Positions 16,817 to 25,613 of a stretch of 64,000 nt of DNA are shown in pieces (positions within the stretch are counted from its first letter, which is position 1; every line of letters starts with the position of its first letter). The notes under the pieces are model-generated. The model was given only the letters and a program-made list of their open reading frames with translations, ran no database searches and was not told the origin of the DNA. Position numbers and translations under genes: made by a program. This DNA comes from Insolitispirillum peregrinum (GTDB taxonomy: Bacteria; Pseudomonadota; Alphaproteobacteria; Rhodospirillales; Rhodospirillaceae): NCBI RefSeq assembly GCF_900156605.1, contig NZ_FTOA01000003.1:1-64000 (forward strand). The letters are read 5' to 3'.

Positions 16817-17534
16817 GGTCAGCGGCCTGCGGGCCGGGTATGGTCAGATCAACGTCCTGTGGGATGTCGATCTGACGGTCGAAGAGGGCAAGACGACGGT
16901 GATCGTCGGGCCGAACGGGGCGGGCAAGACCACCTTGCTGCGCACGCTGATGGGGCTGGTTTATGCCTCGGCGGGGTCGATGACCCTGCACGGGCAGACC
17001 CTGAAAGGCGGCAAGACCTGGGATATCGTCGAGCGCGGAATGGTGATGATCCCGGAAGGCCGGATGGTGTTCCCGGACATGAGCGTGCTCGACAACCTGA
17101 TGATGGGGGCCTATCCGCGTGCCGGGCGGGCCGACTGGGAAACCCGGCTGGAGCGGGTGTTTGCCATGTTCCCCCGCCTTAAGGAACGGCGCGGCCAGAT
17201 GGCCGGGCTGATGTCCGGCGGCGAAGCGCAAATGCTGGCGATGGGGCGCGGGCTGATGGAAAACCCGCAGGTCCTGCTGATCGACGAGCCGTCGCTGGGG
17301 CTGGCGCCGGTGATCGTCGACGAGATTTTCACCATCCTCGCCGACCTGAAAGCCCAGGGGCTGACCATCGTGCTGGTCGAGCAGAACACCTCGCGCGCCT
17401 TGCACCTGGCCGACCACGTTTATCTGATGCGCTCGGGCAAAACGATCCTGTCACAGCCTGCGGCAGAGGTTGATCTGGGACATTTGCATGATCTGTACTT
17501 TGCCCGCGATGGGGGATCGGCGGCGGTGGGGTGA
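16800..17534 (+). CDS. Liv-type ABC transporter ATPase (LivF-like)
   Basis: This 244-residue ATPase starts with GTG at 16800 (MTPLLEVSGLRAGYG). Walker A is GPNGAGKTTLLRTLMGL, the C-loop is MSGGEAQMLAMGRGLM and Walker B is VLLIDEPSLGLAP. VLVEQNTSRALHLAD replaces the H-loop His, as usual for LivF. It completes the first importer: binding protein, two permeases, two ATPases. Confidence 0.9.
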   Translation: MTPLLEVSGLRAGYGQINVLWDVDLTVEEGKTTVIVGPNGAGKTTLLRTLMGLVYASAGSMTLHGQTLKGGKTWDIVERGMVMIPEGRMVFPDMSVLDNLMMGAYPRAGRADWETRLERVFAMFPRLKERRGQMAGLMSGGEAQMLAMGRGLMENPQVLLIDEPSLGLAPVIVDEIFTILADLKAQGLTIVLVEQNTSRALHLADHVYLMRSGKTILSQPAAEVDLGHLHDLYFARDGGSAAVG

Positions 17535-17566
17535 AGTACCGGTATATGATAAAAAACAACAAGATC

Positions 17567-17616
17567 ATGGAGCGCTGCTCCATACCTCGCCGGGGCCTTC
17601 AGGCCCCGGACCCCGT
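17567..17616. repeat. Double-hairpin intergenic repeat, copy 2 (reverse orientation)
   Basis: Read on the minus strand this is nearly the same as 4595-4644: the CCGGGGCC/GGCCCCGG hairpin (17590-17597 with 17602-17609), then ATGGAGC/GCTCCAT. It lies between convergent operons, where it may also serve as a bidirectional terminator. Confidence 0.7.
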
Positions 17617-17623
17617 TGATTTG

Positions 17624-17665
17624 AAATAAAAGAAAAAATGGGGGACCGGGGGCATTGGCCCCCGG
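17624..17665 (-). terminator. Terminator of the long leftward Fe-ADH/Liv operon
   Basis: CCGGGGGC (17646-17653) pairs with GCCCCCGG (17658-17665) around ATTG. On the minus strand the hairpin is followed by a T-rich tract (complement of AAATAAAAGAAAAAA, 17624-17638). It is about 100 bases downstream of the last gene of the leftward operon. Confidence 0.65.
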
Positions 17666-17722
17666 ATGGGCATGGGCGATAGCCCATCATTACGCCGCTC
17701 CTCCCGTTCAGGATGCTTTTCG

Positions 17723-17769
17723 GCAAATGCGTCGTCGCGGGCCATGCCCGCTCGGGATTTGCCCCCCTA
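17723..17769 (-). repeat. TAGAGCA-type palindromic element, diverged copy
   Basis: On the minus strand the element reads TAG, a short G run, then GCAAATCCCGAGCGGGC, GCCCGCGACGACGC and ATTTGC. Compared with 24104-24171 the inner stem is GCGGGC/GCCCGC instead of GCAGATG/CATCTGC: both arms changed together. The TAG at its start is the stop codon of the iron alcohol dehydrogenase gene. Confidence 0.65.
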
Positions 17770-18921
17770 AAACACCCCCTCATAGACTGCGACAATATCG
17801 GCGCGGGTCATGTCGCGCGGATTGCAGGCGATCAGGCGGCGGATGCCGACATCGACCTCTTCGGCCATCGACGGGATGGCATCAGCGGGGACGCCGAGGG
17901 CGCTCATGCGGCGTTCGAGGCCGCTGTCGGCCACCAGTTCTTCGATGGCAACCACCAGCGCCTCGGCAGCGGCGGCGGTGGAGCCGAAGCGTTGGCCGGG
18001 GAGCATCACCCGTGCCAGCTCGGCATACAGCGGGGCGGCGACCGGCAGGTTGAAGCGCATGATCGGAGCCATCACGATGGCGTTGCTGTGGCCGTGCGGC
18101 ACGTGATAGCGGGCGCCGAGCGGGTAGGCCAGCGCGTGGATGGCGGCCACCGAAGCGTTGACAAAGGCCATCCCGGCCATCAGCGAGCCTTGCAGCATGG
18201 CGGTGCGGGCGGGAAGGTTGCTGCCATCGGTCATCGCCGTGCGCAGGTTTTGCCCCATCAGCGCCAGTGCCTTGGCGGCCAGTCCGTCGGCAATCGGGTT
18301 TTTGCCGGTGCGGCTGGTGTAGGCTTCGATGGCGTGAACCATCGCGTCCAGCCCGGTGGCGGCGGTGATCTTTGGCGGCAGACCGGTGGTCAACAGCGGG
18401 TCGAGCAGGGCGACATCGGGCAACAGTTGCGGGGCGTAGATGGCTTTCTTGCGGCCCTGATCATCGGTGACCACCGACACCCAGGTGACTTCCGAGCCGG
18501 TTCCGGCGGTGGTCGGCACCTGCACCAGCGGCACGCGCTGGCCGGTGGCGAGGTTGGTGCCGTACATCTGCTCCAGCGGTTGATCGCTGTTGAGCATCAG
18601 CGCCACCAGCTTGGCGGTATCGAGCGAGCTGCCACCGCCCAGCCCGACCACGCCATCGGCCTGCACGGCGCGGGCGGCATCGGCGGCGGCGTGGACCATC
18701 GCCACCGGCGGATCGGCGGCGACATCGCTGAACACGGCGGCGGTGATACCGGCGCTGGCCAGCGACTGACAGGCCTGTTCGGCAAAGCCAAGGGCGACGA
18801 TGCCTGGATCACAGATGATCATCACCCGCCGGGCATTCAGCCTGTGCAGGATCTCGCCCAGTTTCGACAGGCCTCCGGCCTGACAGAGAATGCGGGGAGT
18901 GGAGCGGAAGGTCAGGGACAT
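17767..18921 (-). CDS. Iron-containing alcohol dehydrogenase (group III)
   Basis: This 384-residue enzyme oxidises a primary alcohol or hydroxy acid, or reduces an aldehyde, with NAD(P) and Fe2+. The nucleotide motif [16 protein letters not shown] is near residues 92-107. Metal ligands are in [15 protein letters not shown] (Asp and His), then [11 protein letters not shown] and VPHGHSNAIV. The start at 18919-18921 (MSLTFRSTPRIL) matches its paralogue at 19491-20648. It is the last gene of the operon, after a thioesterase and the paralogue. The paralogous pair with an importer suggests oxidation of an imported diol, alcohol or hydroxy acid. Its stop TAG appears to be supplied by a palindromic element. 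Confidence 0.9.
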   Translation of the reverse strand: MSLTFRSTPRILCQAGGLSKLGEILHRLNARRVMIICDPGIVALGFAEQACQSLASAGITAAVFSDVAADPPVAMVHAAADAARAVQADGVVGLGGGSSLDTAKLVALMLNSDQPLEQMYGTNLATGQRVPLVQVPTTAGTGSEVTWVSVVTDDQGRKKAIYAPQLLPDVALLDPLLTTGLPPKITAATGLDAMVHAIEAYTSRTGKNPIADGLAAKALALMGQNLRTAMTDGSNLPARTAMLQGSLMAGMAFVNASVAAIHALAYPLGARYHVPHGHSNAIVMAPIMRFNLPVAAPLYAELARVMLPGQRFGSTAAAAEALVVAIEELVADSGLERRMSALGVPADAIPSMAEEVDVGIRRLIACNPRDMTRADIVAVYEGVF

Positions 18922-19026
18922 GACGGGCTTCCTTATTGATTTCAAATTCAAGGAAAAAAGGGGGGGCGGTAGCCTGCTGTGTGTACCTGTTGAGCCAGAC
19001 AAGACTACCGACGCGGTCCGCCATCC

Positions 19027-19476
19027 TCAGGCGTCAGACGGGATGACCAGCGGTTCCAGCGCGGCGCGCAGGGCGTCGGGCAGCGGGACCGGGCGGCGGC
19101 TGGTGCGGTCAACGTAGACATGGATGAAATGCCCGGCGGCGGCCGGGGTTGGATCATCGTTGCGGAACAGGCCGATTTCATAGCGCACGCTGGACCGGCC
19201 CAGCCGGGTGACCCGGATACCGGCATCAACGCGGTCAGGAAAACAGACCGGCGCGAAGTAATCGCAGGCGGTGGCGACCACCAGCCCGATCACCGGACTG
19301 TGTTCGATGTCCAGCGCGCCCTGTTCGATCAGATAGCGGTTCACCGCCGTGTCGAAGTAGCTGTAATAGACCACGTTGTTGACGTGGCCATAGACGTCGT
19401 TGTCCATCCAGCGGGTGGGAATGATCTGGAAGGTGCGATAGGCATCGCGGCCCTGTTGGGCGGGGGTGTCGGCCAT
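19027..19476 (-). CDS. 4-hydroxybenzoyl-CoA thioesterase family protein (YbgC-like hotdog)
   Basis: This 149-residue hotdog thioesterase carries the family signature [22 protein letters not shown] near residues 22-43; the Asp of [11 protein letters not shown] is the usual catalytic residue. The second conserved block is [20 protein letters not shown]. It lies between the two iron alcohol dehydrogenase genes, 14 bases after the upstream one. It differs in subfamily from the PaaI-type enzyme at 4660-5097, so the island has two unrelated thioesterases. Confidence 0.87.
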   Translation of the reverse strand: MADTPAQQGRDAYRTFQIIPTRWMDNDVYGHVNNVVYYSYFDTAVNRYLIEQGALDIEHSPVIGLVVATACDYFAPVCFPDRVDAGIRVTRLGRSSVRYEIGLFRNDDPTPAAAGHFIHVYVDRTSRRPVPLPDALRAALEPLVIPSDA

Positions 19477-19490
19477 GGCGAAAGGCTCCG

Positions 19491-20648
19491 TTACAGGATG
19501 GCGCGATAGATCGCCAGCGCGTCGGCCTCGCTGACCTCACGCGGGTTGTTGACCAGCAGGCGCTGCTGCTTCATGGCGTCTTCGGCCAACCGGGGCAGGT
19601 CGGCTTCGGTAACACCCACCTCGCGCAGGGTGTGGGCGAACGGCATGCGGGCGACCATCGCCGACAGGAAGGCAATGAAGGCATCGGCGGCCTCGCTGTC
19701 GGAGGCAAAGGTCTGATCGGGCAGGACGGCGGCGGCCAGCTCGGCATACAGCGGTTCGGCGGCGGGTTTGTTGAAGGCCAGCACCGGGCACAGCACCAGC
19801 GCATTGCTCAGGCCATGCGGCACATGGAAATGGCCGCCCAGCGGATAGGCCAGCGCGTGGACCGCGCCCACCGGGGCATTGGCAAAGGCCATCCCGGCCA
19901 GCAGCGAGCCTTGCAGCATGGCGGCGCGGGCGGCCAGATTGCCGCCGTCGTCAATCACCGTGTCCATGTTGGCGGTCAGCAACTCAAGGGCCTTGGTCGC
20001 CAGCCCGTCCGAGACCGGATTCTTGCGGATGCGGCTGGTGTAGGCTTCGATGGCGTGGACCATCGCATCAATGCCGGTGGCGGCGGTGACGGCGGGCGGC
20101 AGGCCGGTGGTCAGGCTGGCATCCAGCACCGCAATGTCGGGATAGAGCAGCGGTGACACCACGCCCTTTTTCTCGTGGGTGGGGGTGGTGACAATCGAAA
20201 TCGGGGTGACTTCCGAGCCGGTTCCGGCGGTGGTCGGCACCTGGATCAGCGGCAGGCGCGGGCCTTTGGCCAGCCCGACGCCATAAATGTCCGGCAACGA
20301 CTGCGGACACCCGACCAGCAGGGCCACCAGCTTGGCGGTATCCATCGAGCTGCCACCGCCAAAGCCGATGATCAGGTCGGCTCCGGCCTGACGGGCGGCC
20401 TCGGCAGCCTGTTCGATCACCTGCTGCGGGGGATCGGCCTGCACGTCGGTGAACACCGTCACCGCCTGCCCGGCGCTGGCAAACCCGGCCAGCGTATCGG
20501 CCAGCAGTCCGGCCTTTTCCAGACCGGGGTCGGTGATCAGCAGAGTATGGGTGGCCCCCAGTTCGGCGCACAGGCTGGCGAGCGAGGCGGCGGCGCCGGT
20601 CTGGCAGAGGATGCGCGGGGTGGTTTCAAAGGTGAAATCGAGGCTCAT
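19491..20648 (-). CDS. Iron-containing alcohol dehydrogenase (group III), paralogue
   Basis: This 385-residue paralogue of the enzyme at 17767-18921 shares near-identical blocks. The NAD motif is [17 protein letters not shown]. The metal-binding Asp/His are in [15 protein letters not shown], then [11 protein letters not shown] and [31 protein letters not shown] is also typical of the family. The two copies differ in one key spot: HGHSN in the first is HGLSN here. It starts 48 bases after the LivF-like gene and so is probably cotranscribed with the transporter. Confidence 0.9.
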   Translation of the reverse strand: MSLDFTFETTPRILCQTGAAASLASLCAELGATHTLLITDPGLEKAGLLADTLAGFASAGQAVTVFTDVQADPPQQVIEQAAEAARQAGADLIIGFGGGSSMDTAKLVALLVGCPQSLPDIYGVGLAKGPRLPLIQVPTTAGTGSEVTPISIVTTPTHEKKGVVSPLLYPDIAVLDASLTTGLPPAVTAATGIDAMVHAIEAYTSRIRKNPVSDGLATKALELLTANMDTVIDDGGNLAARAAMLQGSLLAGMAFANAPVGAVHALAYPLGGHFHVPHGLSNALVLCPVLAFNKPAAEPLYAELAAAVLPDQTFASDSEAADAFIAFLSAMVARMPFAHTLREVGVTEADLPRLAEDAMKQQRLLVNNPREVSEADALAIYRAIL

Positions 20649-20696
20649 GGTGCAAAATCCCTGAATCAGCGAAAGAACGGGGGCGACAGGCAGGCG

Positions 20697-21341
20697 TCAG
20701 GCCGCCGTCACCGCGCCGCGTTCGATGCGGTAAACCCGATCCACCAGATCGGAGGAATGGGTGTCGTCGGATTCCGACAACAGGATGCGCAGGCCTTCGC
20801 CGCGCAGCTCGGCAATCACTTCGGTCAGGCGGCGCGACAGCACCGGGGCGACCCCTTCAAACGGCTCGTCGAGCAACAGCATCTGGCGGGCAGGCATCAG
20901 CGCCCGCCCCAGAGCCACCAGCTTTTGCTGGCCGCCCGACAGTTGCAGGGCGCGGCGGTCGCGGAACTGGGCGATTTCCGGCATCAGCGAATAAATCCAC
21001 TGCAACCGCTGGGCGGCGTCGCGCAGGCCGTTGGCCCAGGCGGGCAGCAGGATGTTTTCCTCCACGGTCAGGCTGGGGATCAGGCGGCGGTCTTCGGGCA
21101 GATAGCTGATCCCCAGCGCCGCCCGCTGGTGGCTTTTGGCGGTGTGCAGCGGTGCGCCGTCAAACAGCATTTCGCCGTCAATCGGCAACAGGCCCATGAT
21201 GCTGCGGATCAGGGTGGTCTTGCCCGCGCCGTTGTGGCCGATCAGGCCGACCATGCAGCCTGCCGGAATGTCGAGCGACACATCGCGCAGGATCGGAATG
21301 CCTTCGATGGCGACGTTGAGGGTACGGATCGACAGGCTCAT
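20697..21341 (-). CDS. Liv-type ABC transporter ATPase (LivF-like), second system
   Basis: This 214-residue ATPase is short for LivF (usually about 235). Walker A is GHNGAGKTTLIRSIMGL, the C-loop LQLSGGQQKLVALGRAL and Walker B MLLLDEPFEGVAP. The usual VEQN segment after Walker B is replaced by LLSESDDTHSSDLVDRVYRI, so the H-loop region is unusual. The start overlaps the LivG-like stop by four bases. Confidence 0.88.
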   Translation of the reverse strand: MSLSIRTLNVAIEGIPILRDVSLDIPAGCMVGLIGHNGAGKTTLIRSIMGLLPIDGEMLFDGAPLHTAKSHQRAALGISYLPEDRRLIPSLTVEENILLPAWANGLRDAAQRLQWIYSLMPEIAQFRDRRALQLSGGQQKLVALGRALMPARQMLLLDEPFEGVAPVLSRRLTEVIAELRGEGLRILLSESDDTHSSDLVDRVYRIERGAVTAA

Positions 21342-22126
21342 GCGGAGGCTCCCTTTCTGGCGCTGTGGCCGTCGGCGGCGTGGCCGGTGACCAGCTCGCG
21401 CACTTTGGCATCGGCCAGCACATGGTCCGGCGTGCCGTCGGCGATGATCTCGCCGCTGTAAAAGGCCAGAATGCGCGACACGTAGCGGCGGACGACGTCC
21501 ATGTCGTGTTCGACGAACAGCACGGTGGTGCCGTGGTGGCGGACGGCGGCCATCACCGTATCCATCAGGGCATTCTTTTCATCGACGCTGACCCCGCTGG
21601 TCGGTTCGTCGAGCAGCAGCATTTTCGGTTCGCCAATCAGCGCCATGGCGATGTCAACCAGCTTGCGCGCGCCCTGCGGGACGGCGGTCACGCGGGCATC
21701 GCGGAAGGCGGTCAGGCGGAATTCTTCCAGGATGGCATCGGCGCGGGCTTCGCGGGCGCGGGTGCGCAGCGGGCGGAAAAAGCTCGGGCGCGGGCTTTCG
21801 GCGGCGGCCAGCGCAATGATCAGGTTGTCGAGCACGCTCAGTTCGGGGAACAACTGCGCCACCTGAAACGAGCGGGCCAGACCCATGCGGGTGATGGCGC
21901 GCGGGACGGTGCCGACAATGCTTTTGCCGTTGAACAGGATTTCCCCCGAGGATGGTTCCAGATAGCCGGTCACCATGTTGATGAAGGTGGTCTTGCCTGC
22001 TCCGTTCGAGCCGATCACCCCGACCACTTCACCGGGGGCAATGGTCACATGCAGGTCCTTGGCGGCGGTCACCGCGCCAAAGGTTTTGCACAGGCCGCGG
22101 GTTTCCAGAATGATGCTGGCGCTCAT
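21338..22126 (-). CDS. Liv-type ABC transporter ATPase (LivG-like), second system
   Basis: This 262-residue ATPase has Walker A GSNGAGKTTFINMVTGYL, the Q-loop region RSFQVAQLFPELSVLDN, and a degenerate C-loop (VPQGARKLVDIAMALI). Walker B is KMLLLDEPTSGV and the H-loop is VLFVEHDMDVV. The ATG at 22124-22126 overlaps the LivM-like stop; upstream in-frame codons lie inside that gene. Confidence 0.88.
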   Translation of the reverse strand: MSASIILETRGLCKTFGAVTAAKDLHVTIAPGEVVGVIGSNGAGKTTFINMVTGYLEPSSGEILFNGKSIVGTVPRAITRMGLARSFQVAQLFPELSVLDNLIIALAAAESPRPSFFRPLRTRAREARADAILEEFRLTAFRDARVTAVPQGARKLVDIAMALIGEPKMLLLDEPTSGVSVDEKNALMDTVMAAVRHHGTTVLFVEHDMDVVRRYVSRILAFYSGEIIADGTPDHVLADAKVRELVTGHAADGHSARKGASA

Positions 22127-23061
22127 GAGTGCGCTCCTTCCTTTTTCCGGCTGAACAGGCTCCACAGGCCCTTGGGCAGGAACACGATGATCACCAGCAG
22201 GGTGATCCCCAGAATCATCTGCCAGCCGTTGGGCACCAGCTCGATGGCATAGGTGCGGACCAGTGCGAATACCAGTGCGGCGAGGAACGGTGCGAACACG
22301 CTGCCGGTGCCGCCCAGAATGGCGATGAACACGAACTCGCCCGAGGTGGTCCAGTAGGCCATTTCCGGGTCAACGTGACCGGCGGCCAGCGCGGTCAGGC
22401 CACCCCCGAGCGCCGAGACCACCGCCGCCACCACATAGTTGGCGTACAGGATCCAGCGCGGCGACAGGCCGAGGTATTCGACGCGGACTTCGTTTTCGCG
22501 CGTTGCTTCGCACACCACGCCGACGCCCGAGCGGGTGTAGCGGTGCAGGAAGAACGCCACCACCGCCGCACAGGCCAGCGTCAGGTAGAAAATGGTCATC
22601 GTCGGATTGCTGGCCGGGCCGCTGAACAGGCCCCAGCTGTGGACGTTGAAGCCGTCGGTGCTGCCCAGCGCCTGACCCTTGACCAGCACGCCATAGAGGA
22701 TCATCGAAAAGGCCAGCGACAGCATGGCAAAGAAAATTTCGCGGTAGCGGGTCAGCAGCAGGCCCAGCACCATCGCCAGCACGGCGGCGGCGGCCACCCC
22801 CAGCACCAGCAACAGCACCGCGCTGGAAACGCCGAGGAACTGGCCGCCCATGCCGACGGCATAGCCGCCGACGCAATAGAACAGGCCCTGACCAAACGAC
22901 ACCATCCCGGCGCGCATCTGCATCACCACGCCCTGCACCACCAGCCCTTTGGCAAGGGCCACGGTCAGCAGGAAAATCAGCCAGCCGGGAGCCAGCAGAC
23001 CACTGATAGCCAATGCCACGCCGACGCCCAGCAGGGCGATTTCAGTTTTGTCGAAACGCAT
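22123..23061 (-). CDS. Liv-type ABC transporter permease (LivM-like), second system
   Basis: This 312-residue permease has about nine hydrophobic helices. RAGMVSFGQGLFYCVGGYAVG corresponds to the LivM SFGHA block, with Gln in place of His. The coupling segment is VVCEATRENEVRVEYLGLSP. It starts two bases after the LivH-like stop and overlaps the LivG-like gene. Confidence 0.88.
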   Translation of the reverse strand: MRFDKTEIALLGVGVALAISGLLAPGWLIFLLTVALAKGLVVQGVVMQMRAGMVSFGQGLFYCVGGYAVGMGGQFLGVSSAVLLLVLGVAAAAVLAMVLGLLLTRYREIFFAMLSLAFSMILYGVLVKGQALGSTDGFNVHSWGLFSGPASNPTMTIFYLTLACAAVVAFFLHRYTRSGVGVVCEATRENEVRVEYLGLSPRWILYANYVVAAVVSALGGGLTALAAGHVDPEMAYWTTSGEFVFIAILGGTGSVFAPFLAALVFALVRTYAIELVPNGWQMILGITLLVIIVFLPKGLWSLFSRKKEGAHS

Positions 23062-23063
23062 CT

Positions 23064-23963
23064 TCAGATCTTTCGTGCCAGGGTTCGGCCAAACAGCCCT
23101 TGCGGACGAACTGCCAGCACCAGCGACATCACGCCGTAAATGACGAACAGTTCAAATTCAGGGGCGTAGTGAACGGCGGCAGCGCGGCACAGGCCGACCA
23201 GCAAGGCCCCGGCGGCGGCACCTTCGATGCTGCCCAGCCCGCCGACCACCACCACCGCAAAGGCCAGCACGATCACTTCGACGCCGATGCCGGGCACTAC
23301 CGAAATCGCCGGAGCGGTCAGCGCTCCGGCCAGCGTGCCGAGGGTGGCGCCGACCAGAAAGGTGATGGTGAACATTTTGGCGACGTTGACCCCCATCGCC
23401 GAGGCGACTTCGCGGTCGTGGATCACCGCCCGCAGGATCTTGCCCAGCGTGGTGCGCTCCAGCCAGGCATACAGCGCACCGCCGACCACGATCGCCACCC
23501 CGATCAGCATCAGGTCGTAGGTGGACATCTTGAGGCCCATCATCGACACCCGCCCCAGCGCGGTATAGGGCTGATAGGCGAAATACGGGCTGACACCCCA
23601 GACGATTTTCATCACGTCTTCGAGGATCAGCAGCAGGGCATAGGTGATGATCACCATCAGGATTTCATCGCGACCGTACATGTAGCGCAGCAGGCCGCGT
23701 TCAATGATCGTCCCGACCACCAGCCCGGCGGCCAGCGCGCAGACAATCAGCAACAGGAAGCTGACCCATGCATTGCCGCTGCCATCGGCGAAATACCAGC
23801 CGATCATCGACGCGGCGGAATAAGCGCCGATGGCATAAAAGCTGCCGTGGGCCATGTTCAGGATCCGCATCACGCCATAGATGACGGTCAGACCCGCGGC
23901 GACCAGAAACAGCCACGAGGCATAAATGGCGCCATCAATAAAAACGGCGAAGAGACTTTGCAT
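23064..23963 (-). CDS. Liv-type ABC transporter permease (LivH-like), second system
   Basis: This 299-residue permease has about eight hydrophobic helices. AAGLTVIYGVMRILNMAHGSF is the LivH signature and GGLGSIEGAAAGALLVGLC is the conserved C-terminal loop. It is separated from the preceding binding-protein gene by 205 bases containing a strong hairpin and a palindromic element. Confidence 0.88.
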   Translation of the reverse strand: MQSLFAVFIDGAIYASWLFLVAAGLTVIYGVMRILNMAHGSFYAIGAYSAASMIGWYFADGSGNAWVSFLLLIVCALAAGLVVGTIIERGLLRYMYGRDEILMVIITYALLLILEDVMKIVWGVSPYFAYQPYTALGRVSMMGLKMSTYDLMLIGVAIVVGGALYAWLERTTLGKILRAVIHDREVASAMGVNVAKMFTITFLVGATLGTLAGALTAPAISVVPGIGVEVIVLAFAVVVVGGLGSIEGAAAGALLVGLCRAAAVHYAPEFELFVIYGVMSLVLAVRPQGLFGRTLARKI

Positions 23964-24058
23964 AAGTCCGCCCCCATGCAGGCAGGACGCACCGGGTCAA
24001 TGACAGCGGTGCTGTGCGCACCACTGCCCTGCGGGGTCCTGAAGGGTGAAAGGAAACA

Positions 24059-24091
24059 GTCATCAGAGGGAGGTTCGGTCCCTCTGATGAC
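24059..24091 (-). terminator. Strong hairpin between binding-protein and permease genes
   Basis: A 13-bp perfect stem (GTCATCAGAGGGA with TCCCTCTGATGAC) has a seven-base loop. On the minus strand an imperfect T-rich stretch (TGTTTCCTTTC) follows. Position and likely effect mirror the hairpin at 14227-14258 in the first importer: reduced expression of the permease genes relative to the binding protein. Confidence 0.55.
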
Positions 24092-24103
24092 GAGTCAGGG
24101 GTT

Positions 24104-24171
24104 AGAGCAAATCCCGAGCAGATGGATACATCTGCGACGACGTATTTGCCTGGATAACAAGAAATGCTCTA
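24104..24171. repeat. TAGAGCA-type palindromic element
   Basis: The outer arms AGAGCA (24104) and TGCTCT (to 24170) enclose GCAAAT/ATTTGC and an inner stem GCAGATG-GATA-CATCTGC, then GACGACGTATTTGC. Related copies lie at 17723-17769, 54950-55054 and 57282-57384. On the minus strand its end TAGAGCA supplies the TAG stop of the binding-protein gene at 24169-25503. Confidence 0.8.
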
Positions 24172-25503
24172 GTTACACTTGGCACCGGGGAAGTCAGCCT
24201 TGATCCACTCGTCAGAGGTGGTGCCGTCCGGCGGGGTCACGCAATCGCCCGAGAAGGTCTTGACGTTGCGCAGGGTGCCCTTTTCGGCCTTGCTGTCGTA
24301 GACATATTCGCCGTAGCCGATTTCCTGCACGTTCTGGTGCCCGTTGGCGCGGGCCATGGTGGCGGTGCCGGACACCGACGGGAAGGTGGCGCCCGCAAAA
24401 GCCTTGGCAATCGCATCCGACGCCGGGACGCTGCCGGGCTTGGCTCCGGCCTTTTCGGCGGCGTACTTCAGGCCCAGAATGGCGTGCGCCATCTTGGTGG
24501 CCGGATAGGTCGGGGCCATGGTGAAGGCACCGCTGTAGGTGGTCTTGAACCAGGTGTTCAGCTCGTTTTCCGGCGCAAAGGCCCCGAACGGGCCACGGGC
24601 ACCGATGATCATGCCGTTGGGGGCCTGATCCTTGTAGCGGTCAATGGCGGACTCGCCGCAGGTCAGCAGGGCGATGGCGTCATCGAGCAGACCACGGGCA
24701 TTGGCTTGCAGGACAAAGGCTTCCATGTCGCCACCCCAGAAGCTGGAATGGACCACCTGCGGGCGGGCCACCGACAGGGCCGAGATTTCCGCGCCATACT
24801 GGCCCTGGAACACCTTGGGGAACTGTTCCTGCACCATCTGGGTCTTCGGCATCACCTGCTTCAGGCTCTGGGTGAAGTCGTTCCAGCTGTCCTGGCCCCA
24901 GGCATAGTTCTGCTGGATACCGGCAATGCGGGTGACGTCGGGGTGGGTGGCGGCGAGGTAGCGCACCGCGCCGATGTTGTCCACCGCCGCATCCAGACCG
25001 GTGCGGAAGACGTACTGCGGGTTTTTGTTGTCAACGAACAGGCGCGAGGTACCGCAGTCATAGAACACGGTCAGGGTCTTCAGCTCTTCGGCCACCGGGG
25101 CAATCGCCAGACAGTCGCCCGACGAGATGTAACCGACCACCGCATCGACCTTCTGGCGCTCGACCAGATTGCGGAATTCTTCCACCTGCTTGGTGGCACC
25201 ACCGGCTTCGTCGATCAGCACCGGCTCGATTTCAACGCCGTTGATGCCGATGGTGTTGTAGGGGGCGGGCAGCTTGCCGGCGTTCAGCGCATCAACCACC
25301 ACCTTGGCGGCGTTGGCTGACGGCACCCCGAACGGACCGGCTGCCGGGCCGGACAGGAAGGTGACGATCCCCAGACGGAACTTGCCGTTTTCAGCAGCCT
25401 GTGCGGTTCCGGCGGCCAGCGCCGAGGCGGTGATGGCCAGCGCGGCAACGCCAGCGGACAGACGGCGGGCAAAGGTGGTTGCGTGTGTGGAAACAGTCTT
25501 CAC
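24169..25503 (-). CDS. Liv-type ABC transporter substrate-binding protein, second system (A)
   Basis: This 444-residue periplasmic binding protein has a signal peptide (TFARRLSAGVAALAITASAL, cleavage near AQA-AENGKF). The mature start FRLGIVTFLSGPAAGPFGVP and the core VVGYISSGDCLAIAPVAEEL are of the LivK/HAAT type 1 fold. I chose the GTG at 25501-25503 because GGGAG lies about eight bases upstream; upstream in-frame ATGs would put a long charged tail before the signal peptide. It lies between another binding-protein gene and livH. Its substrate is unknown. Confidence 0.85.
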   Translation of the reverse strand: MKTVSTHATTFARRLSAGVAALAITASALAAGTAQAAENGKFRLGIVTFLSGPAAGPFGVPSANAAKVVVDALNAGKLPAPYNTIGINGVEIEPVLIDEAGGATKQVEEFRNLVERQKVDAVVGYISSGDCLAIAPVAEELKTLTVFYDCGTSRLFVDNKNPQYVFRTGLDAAVDNIGAVRYLAATHPDVTRIAGIQQNYAWGQDSWNDFTQSLKQVMPKTQMVQEQFPKVFQGQYGAEISALSVARPQVVHSSFWGGDMEAFVLQANARGLLDDAIALLTCGESAIDRYKDQAPNGMIIGARGPFGAFAPENELNTWFKTTYSGAFTMAPTYPATKMAHAILGLKYAAEKAGAKPGSVPASDAIAKAFAGATFPSVSGTATMARANGHQNVQEIGYGEYVYDSKAEKGTLRNVKTFSGDCVTPPDGTTSDEWIKADFPGAKCN

Positions 25504-25613
25504 GTCGGTTCTCCCTTGTGCAAATCCCGTTCGGGGGATGACCCCGTTCCGGGGAGTTTGCTTTTTATGAACAACAGGTTGACAGGTGGACCGTGACCAC
25601 ACGGGCCGTGTGG

